From NCBI GenBank assembly GCA_014526335.1, contig JACTAT010000013.1, positions 1,709,987 to 1,773,986 of the forward strand: DNA of 64,000 nucleotides. Direction: 5' to 3'. How positions within the stretch are numbered: the stretch's first letter is position 1; each line of letters begins with the position of its first letter. Below, in pieces: positions 50,301 through 59,623 of this stretch. Source of the DNA: Chrysaora quinquecirrha (lineage: Eukaryota; Cnidaria; Scyphozoa; Semaeostomeae; Pelagiidae). The notes under the pieces were generated by a model. The model searched no databases and had not been told where the DNA came from. It saw nothing but the letters and a program-made list of their open reading frames with translations. A program made the position numbers and the translations under genes.

Positions 50301-52731
50301 GGATGGATTGGACTGTCATCAGATGACGAACCTCCGGCATTCTTAGTCTAAAAGCAGTCGTCTGATTGTCGTCAAAGCCTAAGCTATAATAGCTATGTAA
50401 AAAGCCTAATATCTCCCCAAAGATTCTTGGGCTTCGTGATCTTATCCAGCTACCTCATGGTGGCAAGAGCTTAGTATGTCGGGTTTCGAGCCCCAGCCAC
50501 TTTAGCGTCACAGCTAGGGTCGAAGTCTCATTAGTTCATCTAATTCAGAGATCCTAGCGACTGCTGCTTATACACGATGCAACACTACACCAATACACCA
50601 TTTCACCTTCACTAGCCTTCACCTTCACGCCTCTAAGTAAGCCCCTTTTACTATAAATGAACAAGTTGAGGCTCTCTCGAGCTTAACTATTTTTTATGAG
50701 GTATAGGAACAATGGCAGATATTTCATTTTGTTCTAGGTTCCTGGGACAGCCTTTGGATTCAATTTCTTCTCAAACGAGACATCAGCTTTTATGTTTTAC
50801 AATACGTGACACCGTGTGGCTTGATAGTTATTCTAAGCTGGGTTGGATTCTGGATTGACTTCAGGTCTACACCTGCAAGAGCTTCGCTTGGAATCACGAC
50901 TGTTTTAACAATAACAACACTCACAAACAGCATCCGAGCATCATTACCAAATGTGGCCTACACGAAGTCAATTGATATCTATCTTCTTGCCTGTTTTCTG
51001 TTTGTCTTTGCATCGATGGTTGAATTCGCTATTGTTGGTGTTACTCACATAAAGTGGCGGAAATCACACAAGAAAACAATGTCAAAACAACAGGTTAAAT
51101 GTTCCTGTCCTACTGGAATGTTTATTACCGTAACAACTATTAAGACTCTTCTCTCTATGAAGCCTCTCTCTGTCTCTCTGTACTTAATCTCCATCTCGAC
51201 TGAGCCTCCCTCTCTATGACATCTTCCTTTTATAAATGTCTCTCTATGAAGCCTTCTTCTCTTTCAATTCTCCCTTTAACAAGCCTTTCTGTTTATCAAA
51301 CCTTCCTATCCATTAGGCCTTCCCTCCTACTAGACGTTCCTCTCTATCAATCTTCCCTCTCTGCTAAGCCTTCATTTCGCTAAGCCTTCTTCTCTACCAA
51401 GCAAAGCCTTCCTTTCTTCTAAGCCTTCCTACTAAGCCTTCCTCTCTTACAAGCAATCCTTTCTACTAAGCCTTCCTTTCTACCAGGCCTCCCTCTCTGC
51501 TAACCCTTCCTCACCACATAGTCTTTCTCTCTTTCAACCCTCCCTACTAAGCCTCCCTCTCTAACGAGTCTCCCTGTCTACCAAGCATTTCACTCTACTT
51601 GGTCTTCCTCTTTACTAAGCCTTCCTCTGTAATAAGTCTTCCTCTCTGTAGCCTTCCTCTTTACTAAACCTTCCTTTCTACTAAGCGTTCTTCTCTACCA
51701 AGCCTCCCTCTTGGCTTAGCCTTCCCATCTAATTAGCCTCCCTCTCTACAGACTTCCTCTCTAACGAGCCTCCCTCTCAACTAAGCATTCTACTCTGCTT
51801 AGTCTTCCTCTCTACTTAACCTTCCTCTCAACTACGTCTTCTTCTCTACTACACCTTCCACTCCACGGAGTCGTCCTCTCTGTCAAGCCTCCCTTTCTGC
51901 GAAGGCTTCCTCTCTGCCAAGCCTTCCTATTCAATTAGTCTACCTCTCTACTACGCCTTCATCTCTAGCGAGCCTCCCTCTCAACTAAGCATTCCTCTGA
52001 AATAGGCCTTCCTTTCTACTAAGCCCTCATCTGTAATAAGCCTTCATTTCTTTCAATCCTCCATATCTACTAAGTCTTCCTCTCTACAAAATCTTCCTCT
52101 CTAGCCTTCTGTATAAAGCCTTCATCTCTATCTATTTATCCACTACGCCTTCCTCTATTTATTCTTTGTCTCTACTAAATCTTCCTCTCTTCTAAGTCTT
52201 CCTTTCTATTCAATCCTTCCTCTCTACTTTACGAGACATCCCTGAGTCTTAGACAAAATGCAAGGATCAAAGCAAGTTAATTTCTCTTGATTTTAGGAAT
52301 GTAACAAGCGACCTGACCGTGGCAAGGAGTACAAAAGAGAAGTAGGCCTGAAAGTTATTGAATCTGTTGCCACGAATGAAGTATGTTGCACAAATGAAGC
52401 ATTTGAACATGATGAAACCAGGCATCGAAAGATTTATACTACATCCAGTGCATCAATGAATAATGAATATACAAATGAAGATATCCAGCAAGTGGACAGT
52501 TCAGAAGAAAGCGAAAACAATAAAAGGAATAAAAATAATACTAAATTCAAGCTCTGCGATAATTTTTTTACTAAGCTTGCAGAAAGACACTCAAAGTCAG
52601 AGACGCATATCATTGATAGAAAATCTCGGTTTATTTTTCCTATTTTATTTCTCATTTTCAATATCATCTTTTTCATTGTTTGTATTAATTTGTCACGTGA
52701 GCATATAAGAGAGCACGAACAAAATAACTAA
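44375..52731 (+). CDS. Cys-loop ligand-gated anion channel subunit, glycine/GABA receptor-like (receptor 3), 490 aa
   Basis: Eight exons (44375-44436, 44571-44671, 45680-45747, 46830-47053, 47831-47913, 50099-50242, 50738-51093, 52297-52731) join in phase to 490 codons plus stop. Exon 1 is a signal peptide (VVLACLMTFLLIR). The Cys-loop is CPMDLHNFPFDRQIC. M1 ends VGFWIDFRS, followed by TPARASLGITTVLTITT (Pro-Ala-Arg anion signature and M2). M3 is IYLLACFLFVFASMVEF. The M3-M4 loop carries a Ser/Glu/Asn-rich stretch and M4 is FPILFLIFNIIFFIVCI. It is closest to receptor 2 in the pore. Introns are loaded with repeats, including a MITE-derived array and a 1.1 kb CT-rich minisatellite. It probably forms chloride channels alone or with its neighbours; the ligand is unknown. 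Confidence 0.92.
44837..45210. mobile_element. Mariner-type MITE, TA target, in receptor 3 intron 2
   Basis: CACTCTTTTTTTATAAGAAAC at the left pairs with GTTTCTTATAAAAAAAAGAGTG at the right (one extra A), each flanked by TA. The 374-bp interior repeats AAGAAACTTTCAGTACT words and has no transposase. TA duplication fits the Tc1/mariner superfamily. Confidence 0.75.
45480..45665. repeat. ACCAC...AGTACGCAAAAAATACCAC repeat
   Basis: Diverged copies of CACTACTGTGGTGG and, inverted, CCACAGTACGCAAAAAATACCAC. Related ACCACGGTAGGCAAAAAATACCAC words occur at about 19740-19800 in RPS3 intron 2. It looks like a small foldback repeat family next to receptor 3 exon 3. Confidence 0.5.
45852..46790. repeat. 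Tandem array grown from a CCAAACGATC-family MITE
   Basis: It opens with TTA then GGCCCTTGGCCAAACGATC, the same left end as the MITEs near 9.3-10.1 kb. It then expands into dozens of 15-30 bp units such as TTTTTCGTCAAACATT, TTTTGCCAAACATT and TTTTCATCAAACATT. The right terminal repeat is missing. It fills receptor 3 intron 3 up to about 40 bp before exon 4. Confidence 0.85.
48650..48790 (+). repeat. Intronic repeat R2, copy 1
   Basis: Shares AACACAGCTGTGTAGTT and AGTATTAGCGTTACGTTGTGGTCCCCA with 49735-49872 in the same direction. Both lie in receptor 3 intron 5. Confidence 0.6.
49735..49872 (+). repeat. Intronic repeat R2, copy 2
   Basis: Second copy: AAAACAGCTGTTTAGTT and AGTATTAGCATTACGTTGTGG, about 1.1 kb from the first. 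A degraded CCAAACGATCAAC fragment of the MITE family sits between the copies near 49513. Confidence 0.6.
50445..50632 (+). mobile_element. tRNA-derived SINE, copy 3
   Basis: Plus-strand copy of the family: B box GGGTTTCGAGCCCC, then AGCGTCACAGCTAGGGTCGAAG and AGATCCTAGCGACTG, ending in a TTCACCTTCAC tail. It lies in receptor 3 intron 6. Confidence 0.75.
51100..52245. repeat. CT-rich minisatellite in receptor 3 intron 7
   Basis: About 1.1 kb of imperfect 15-18 bp units around CTAAGCCTTCCTCTCTA. Units vary (CAAGCCTCCCTCTC, TAGTCTTCCTCTC), so the array is old. It ends about 50 bp before the terminal exon and could affect splicing of it, but that is a guess. Confidence 0.92.
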
Positions 52732-52959
52732 TTCAAGCAAAATTTGTAAGATAATTAAAGACATTTTGCAGTGTAAAAAACTAAGAATTATCACAGCCCA
52801 GAAAGATGCAACTATTTCACTTCACTAGCTCATTTTTTTCTATTTGTTTTTTTCTCCGACCTACGCAAAAGATAACCTTACTACTTGCATCTAAAATATC
52901 AACAGATTTGTGGCCAAAAACCTTCAATAAATATCGAAATTCTTCTGAGGTGGAAAAGC

Positions 52960-53323
52960 TTCTGTAAGTTCACAATAAAACCTTCAAAAATCGACCGATT
53001 TTGCCAAAACGCAAGGCTATACTAAGGCAAAATGGCAAAATATCACCCAAAATTTCAAAATGTCTCAAATCCTCAAAATAGGACCTCTGATAGGTAAAGT
53101 AACCATCGAAATGGGTTTGCAAGACTATAAAAAAGCTTCTTCGCTCATAAAATCGAAAAAATAAAACCGTAAAAGCAGACCGATTTTGGCCAAAAAAGCA
53201 AGGCCGTACTAAGGCAAAATCGGCCAAAAATCGGCCAAAATCGGGGTTTCTATACTTCTAAACTCCTCAAAGTCTCCAAAATTATCCCCAAAAGGGCCAA
53301 ATAAACCATTTTGAGGGTTTTCA
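52960..53323. repeat. AATCGGCC tandem array, left part
   Basis: Imperfect units containing GCAAGGCTATACTAAGGCAAAATGG, AAAATCGGCC and CCAAATAAACCATTTTGAGGG. It stops at the GGTTTTCA duplicated by the 53324-56056 transposon, and the same array resumes beyond it. Confidence 0.85.
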
Positions 53324-55194
53324 TAGCCTGCGCCCAGACTCAAAATGATCAAATCAGTAGAGTCTGCGCAACTACGTCCAAAAGCTTGTTCTGCTGACTC
53401 AGCAATCTCGTTTTCATTTTAAACCGCGCGCGTTGCTCCGATGGAAGTCCATGCGGCGAACGCTCCGCTCGGCCTGTTCATTTCCTTGTGGCGTGGCTTA
53501 GATTTACTTTGAAGCTTGGTGTCCTGCTAGATACTTGTGAAAAATAATACAGTAAGTCATGTAGTGCGTTATTTGTTTCACTGAGTTCACAAAAAAACAG
53601 TCTTGGGACTTTAATTTAGTGGATGGAAAGGGCGACTTCGATGTCAGGAAAGCTTTACAGCGCCTGAACTTCCTTGTCGAAATACGGCCTACTACCGACG
53701 AGAAGTCCTACGTTTGGTGGTTTCCTCATATAAATTTTTCTGATTCTGAAAGAGTGCCTATACAAGGAATGCCAGCAGCTTTGTCAATTGAAAGAAAAGC
53801 CTGACAAAAAAGTTTTTAATTACTTATCAACATTTCTTGTTCATAATGAGTTGACCCATTGAAAAACTAAACAGAATTTGATAAGTTTAAAAGTACAAAT
53901 AACTTTTTATAGAAACAGGGTGAAATTAAATTAAAGAATTGTTGTCTCATGGCCCAGTATCTACCTTTGCCAATTTTGAAATGCAAAGTATGGAAATTGC
54001 AAAAAGTACTATGCAAGTTGCTGTTAAAATTATGCTTGGGGCTTTCAAAGCTTGATTTATGTCCATTTGTTTATATCAACTAGCATGTACTATCATGTTA
54101 TGCAATTTCCATGTTTTGTTTGATACTTACGTAAGCAGTACAAAAACTAGCCTGGATGAGATCTAGATTTACTAAGGTCACAGCTCGGTTTTGTTTGCTA
54201 ACATTTACAGATGTTCTTGGTCTAAAAGAAACAACGGTCCAAACCAAGACCTAGGCTACTTTTTATAATGAACAAGGCTATAGGTATAAAATTTTCTGAA
54301 ATTAAATGTTAAAAGCCTGGTAATGTACTGTACATAATTAAGATTTCTTTTTAAAATAATGTAAACTGTTAGTTAAGTTAAGTAGATATATTAAGTAGAT
54401 TATCCTTAGATATATTCTAAGTGCTCTTGTCAGTATATATGCAATGCATTCTAGAGGTAGGTACCTAGAGAGTTTATTTACAGTACTTTAAAAATATCAT
54501 TATTGTTGTAACTAGTTTCAGCTTGTAACAATTGTGTAATATTTAAAATTGCAAATGCTAGTTAAGGTGTCTGAGTCATGTCACCTTACCAACACTTCTA
54601 GTGTAAAATATATCAACATCTTGGTGAGGGTTGTGAGAAAAATAATCCGTCCATTATACAATTTAGTGGGCTCATCTGAAAGTTTTGGATATATGCAACT
54701 GAGTTGGTTGGCAAGCTGGCTTGATACACTCACTGCTTTTAAACAAGAATTAATGTATCCGAGTAAGGTAAGAAAATGGAGGCATGTGTGAGAAATCCTG
54801 TCTTGAGGCAGTCAAGTCTGCATCTGTTTGGTTCTGTAGGTGGTGGGGATGAAATTCTCAGGGGCTATAATTATGAACTATTGTACACTATTCGAAACCC
54901 CATGTACTGCTGCCTTCATATTCTTACCTTAAAGTTCTTGAAATATTTCAAATAGATCCTAAAATACATTTTGAAGGATTTGAAATGGTTTAAAATTACA
55001 TGCAGGTAAACATACATAGTTCGATGAAAAGCTGACCCCAGTAAGAAAGTTTCTGACAAGTCAATCCAGAATCAAATATTCATATTTGAAGCGTGTCTGT
55101 CTGCTAAATGCCATTAAGCCAACAGTTCACTTAGCTGCCCATCTTTAAAGCTCCAGTTGTGTAGCTTTGTGTTAACAAATAAAGATTGCTCGTT

Positions 55195-55375
55195 TGCTTT
55201 CTAATATTACATGTACTGCATTGCATGCAACAATGGGATTTTTTGTGTCAGTCATTGGAGCAGAATTCTATTCAGTTGTTCTCAGATCTCTTACCATTAT
55301 CACTGCTTGCTTGCTTGCTTTCTAGTATTGCATGTACTGCATTGCATGCAACAATGGGATTTTGTGTCAGACATC
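55195..55375 (+). repeat. Internal tandem duplication within the 2.73 kb transposon
   Basis: CATGTACTGCATTGCATGC and CAACAATGGGATTTT occur twice, about 120 bp apart, followed by recurring TATTCAGTTGTTCTCAGATC words down to about 55640. Confidence 0.7.
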
Positions 55376-55883
55376 GAGCAGAACTCTATTCAGTTGTTTT
55401 CAGATCTTTTACCATGGTACTCAATGTGCACTCAAAATCTATCCAGTTGTTCTCAATGAAAATTTATCCAGCTGTTGTCAGTTCTTTTGCAGTTGTCAGT
55501 GCTGAGTAATGCTTGTCAGTTTGCTAACCAACTTTGTTAGTCATGGTCAGTGCTGGATGAATGCCTATTCAGTTGTCCTCAGATCAATCAATGTGCACCG
55601 AAATTCTATTCAGTTGTTCTTAGATCTATTGCAAAGTTCCAATGATTTAAAAAACGTGTTATTCTTTTCCATTATCTGCTGATGTGAATCAAACCAATTC
55701 CATTTCTTATGTGGTGCAAACTTTTAGAAAACCGATCTTCATCCCAAACAATATTTCCCACAGCTGAAACTCTTCAATTCGCCATTTTGAACTAACTCAC
55801 CAAATCCACAAGATTACCGCGCGCGAACACAACGAAGTCTCATGCGGCCGCTCAAAGAAGAAAACAATAGCACGCTGGGATTG

Positions 55884-55929
55884 ACCAATCAAATCGCCTG
55901 CCAAAAAATTGGCAGGCGATTTGATTGGT
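55884..55929. other. Perfect 21-bp-arm hairpin
   Basis: ACCAATCAAATCGCCTGCCA(A) is followed by AAAA and then its exact complement. Stem 21 bp, loop 4 nt. It lies about 130 bp inside the right end of the 2.73 kb transposon. Confidence 0.9.
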
Positions 55930-56056
55930 TTAGTAGACAAAAGAAAACAAAAGAGAATTGAAGAAGTCTTGAAACGAAAAAGAGGCCAGAACAAGCTTTT
56001 GGACGTAGTTGCGCAGACTCTACTGATTTGATCAGTTTGAGTCTGGGCGCAGGCTA

Positions 56057-58815
56057 GGTTTTCAAGGCTATAATAAAGCTATTTTGCACATAATATCGAC
56101 AAAATAAAAACCCTAAAAATCGGCCATTTTCAGGCAAAAAGGCAAGGCTATACTAAGGCAAAATGGCCAAAAATTGGCCAAATTCGGGCGTTTCTAAACT
56201 CCTCAATATCTTCAAAATTATCACCCAAAGGGCCAAATAAACCATTTTGAGGGTTTTCAAAGCTATAGTAAAGCTGTTTAGCTCATAAAATCGACAAAAT
56301 GAAACCCCTAAAAATCGCCCATTTTCAGGCAAAAAGGCAAGGCTATACCAAGGCAAAATGGCCAAAAATCGGCCAAAATCGGGCGTTTCTAAACTCCTCA
56401 AAATCTTCAAAATTATCATCCAAAGGGCCAAAGAAACCATTTTGAGGGTTTCCAAAGCTATAATAAAGCTGTTTAGCCCATAAACTCGACAAAATGAAGC
56501 CCCTAAAAATCGGCCATTTTCAGGCAAAAAGGCAAGGCTATACTAAGGCAAAATGGCCAAAAATCGGCCAAAATCGGGCGTTTCTAAACTCCTCAAAATC
56601 TTCAAAAAAACCACCCAAAGATCCAAACAAACCATTCTGGGGGTGTACATGGCTATAATAGAGCTATTTTGCCCATCAAATATACAAAATAAAAACCCTG
56701 AAAATCGGCCATTTTTGGTAAAAAAGGCAAGACTATACTAAGGCAAAATGGCCAAAGGGTCAAAGGTCAAAAAGCTGATAAATAAAGGCCCTGAAAATCG
56801 GCCACTTTTAGCAAAAAATGCAAGATTATACTAAGGCAAAATGGCCAAAAGGTCAAAGGTCAAGAAGACGAGAAAATAAAAACCCTAAAAATCGGCCATT
56901 TTTGGCAAAAAAGCAAGACTATACTAAGGCAAAATGACCAAAAGGTCAAAGGTCAAGAAGACGAGAAAATAAAAACCCTAAAAATCGGCCATTTTTGGCA
57001 AAAAAGCAAGACTATACTAAGGCAAAATGGCCAAAAGGTCAAAGGTCAAGAAGACGAGAAAATGAAAACCTAAAAATCGGCCATTTTTGGCAAAAAGGCA
57101 AGACTATACTAAGGCAAAATGGCCAAAAGGTCAAAGGTCAAGAAGAAGAGAAAATAAAAACCCTAAAAATCGGCCATTTTTGGCAAAAAAGCAAGACTAT
57201 ACTAAGGCAAAATGGCCAAAAGGTCAAAGGTCAAGAAGATGAGAAAATAAAAACCCTAAAAATCGGCCATTTTTGGCAAAAAGGCAAGACTATACTAAGG
57301 CAAAATGGCCAAAAGGTCAAAGGTCAAGAAGACGAGAAAATAAAAACCCTAAAAATCGGCCATTTTTGGCAAAATAGCAAGACTATACTAAGGCAAAATG
57401 GCCAAAAGGTCAAAGGTCAAGAAGACGAGAAAATAAAAACCCTAAAAATCGGCCATTTTTGGCAAAAAGGCAAGACTATACTAAGGCAAAATGGCCAAAA
57501 GGTCAAAGGTCAAGAAGCCGATAAAATGTCCAAAAATCGGCCAAAATCGAGGGTTTCAAAACACCTCAAAATTTTCAAAAATATTATTCAAAGGGCTAAA
57601 TAAACCATTTTAGGGGTTTTCAAGGCTATAATTAAGCTATTTAAGTCGAAAAACCGATAAAAAAAAACCCTGAAAATAGGCCATTTTTGGCAAAAAAGGC
57701 AAGGCTATACTAAGGCAAAATGGCCAAAATTCGGCCAAAATCGGAGGTTTCAAAACTCCTCAAAAAAAATCGCCCAAAGAGCCAAATAAACCATTTTGGG
57801 GGTGTGCAAGGCTATAATAAAGCCATTTTGCCCAAAAAATAAACAAATTAAAAACCCTGAAAATCGGCAATTTTTGGCAAAAAAGGCAAGGCTATACTAA
57901 GGCAAAATGGCCAAAATTCGGCCAAAATCGGAGGCTTCAAAACTCCTCAAAATCTTCGAAAAAATCGCCCAAAGAGCCAAATAAACCATCTTGGGGGTGT
58001 GCAAGGCTATAATAAAGCTATTTTGCCCAAAAAATCAACAAATTAAAAACCCTGAAAATCGGCCTTTTTTGGCAAAAAAGGCAAGGCTATACTAAGGCAA
58101 AATGGCCAAAATTCGGCCAAAATCGGAGGTTTCAAAACTTCTCAAAATCTTCAAAAATCGCCCAAAGAGCCAAATAAACCATTTTGGGGGTGTGCAAGGC
58201 TATAATAAAGCTATTTTGCCCAAAAAATCAACAAATTAAAAACCCTGAAAATCGGCAATTTTGGCAAAAAAGGTAAGGCTATACTAAGGCAAAATGGCCA
58301 AAATTCGGCCAAAATCGGAGGTTTCAAAACTCCTCAAAAAAAATCACCCAAAGAGCCAAATAAACCATTTTGGGGGTGTGCAAGGCTATAATAAAGCTAT
58401 TTTGCCCAAAAAATCAACAAATTAAAAACCCTGAAAATCGGCAATTTTTGGCAAAAAAGGCAAGGCTATACTAAGGCAAAATGGCCAAAATCGGAGGTTT
58501 CAAAACTCCTCAAAAAAATTCACCCAAAGAGCCAAATAAACCATTTTGGGGGTGTACAAGGGTATAGTAAAGCTATTTTGCCCATAAAATCAACAAAATA
58601 AAACCCCTAAAAATCGGTCATTTTTGGGCAAAAAGGCAAGGCTATACTAAGGCAAAATGGCCAAAAATCGGCCAAAATCGGGGGTTTCTAAACTCCTCGA
58701 AATGTTCAAAATTACCATCCAAAGGGCCAAATAAACCATTTTGGGGGTATAATGAAGCTATTTTCCCCATAAAGTCGACAAAATAAAATCGGCAAAATGG
58801 CCAAAAATCGTCAAA
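56057..58815. repeat. AATCGGCC tandem array, right part (about 93 bp and 186-194 bp units)
   Basis: Between about 56880 and 57520 the unit is 93 bp (AAACCCTAAAAATCGGCC ... GGCAAAATGGCC ... GGTCAAAGGTCAAGAAG). Further on, the larger unit adds CCAAATAAACCATTTTGGGGG and GGCTATAATAAAGC, with spacings of 194, 194 and 186 bp. Because 93 is a multiple of 3, a 202-residue frame of 31-aa repeats stays open at 56995-57603; it has no other sign of being a gene. Confidence 0.9.
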
Positions 58816-59159
58816 AACCTCATTAAATTTCTTGCCAAATAAGAAATTAACAATAAGAACAGAGGATAAGGCGTCAAACATAAAGAAACGATCTTCAAAT
58901 TATCCAACTGTTTCTTTTTCACATCTCAATATAATTTGAATCTGATTCAAAGTGTCCAAGTTTTATAATTAGAAGATTATTGGAACTTAAAATTTCGTTC
59001 GTTTTCTACAAAATCTATTTACAAGCAATCTACAATTAGGTAATTTTTGTTTCTGTCAAGTTAAGATAAAAGCTAGTTTAGAAGAAGATTGACTATCTTA
59101 ACGCCGAAATGAGAAGGACGTCTATAATTTTCTCTAAAATGTTTGCAACTTTCTACGAA
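58816..59159. other. Intergenic, nothing recognised
   Basis: AT-rich sequence between the satellite array and transposon fragments. No exon or repeat boundary found. Confidence 0.35.
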
Positions 59160-59330
59160 ATATTGACAATTGCACAGAGGAGCCTCCGTTTACTAACGGA
59201 CACCTCTTTAGAACGGACACTTTCGAACAACGGACAAATATTTTCGTCCTAAGGCTAGTTTATTCAGACAAATAAACATCCATATATCCGACACGTCTCT
59301 ACAGCGGACAGTTACATTGGCCGCAAAGGG
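59160..59330. mobile_element. DNA transposon terminal fragment (AACGGACACC motif)
   Basis: Recurring CCTCCGTTTACTAACGGACACC, AGAACGGACACTTTC and ACAGCGGACAG words resemble the terminal region of pogo/Tigger-like elements. No second end, transposase or duplication was seen, so this is a fragment call. Confidence 0.4.
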
Positions 59331-59337
59331 TCCGTCA

Positions 59338-59475
59338 GGGCCGTCGGAAGCAGGGGGCTGGGGCTTGAGCCCTCAAAAATTTTAAAACAATAGAATAACG
59401 TCATAAAATCATTACATCGTACTTTTCAGTTGTTCAGCCCCCCCCCATCTGAGGTTCCTTCCCACGGCCTTTTCT
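59338..59475. mobile_element. Possible hAT-like fragment (CAGGGCCGTCGG)
   Basis: CAGGGCCGTCGGAAGC at the left and CCTTCCCACGGCC at the right are imperfect inverted repeats with GGGGG/CCCCC runs just inside, like the hAT element at 24186-24614. The right terminus has decayed and no duplication is visible. Confidence 0.4.
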
Positions 59476-59623
59476 GTTATATGGATGTCGATTGTAGTAG
59501 CAAAATTGTCTTACTATATTTCTCCGAAAACAATCTATCCCAAATTTCACGTCTTATTAAAAAATAAATGTTCGTTTTCAGTTTATATTGAACTGTACAA
59601 TTCGTTATAGATAAATGACAAAT

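Larger units (their letters stand above)
53324..56056. mobile_element. 2.73 kb DNA transposon with 8-bp target duplication, inserted in a satellite array
   Basis: The ends TAGCCTGCGCCCAGACTC and its complement extend as inverted repeats of about 70 bp, up to the AAGCTTGTTCTG region. The element is flanked on both sides by GGTTTTCA, a perfect 8-bp target duplication cut out of the surrounding repeat unit. Eight bases fits the hAT or P superfamilies. No transposase was recognised; the best frame (53619-53804, MDGKGDFDVRKALQ...) resembles nothing I know. It is therefore probably non-autonomous. Its CAGACTC/GAGTCTG subterminal pattern recalls the element at 25081-27237. Confidence 0.88.
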
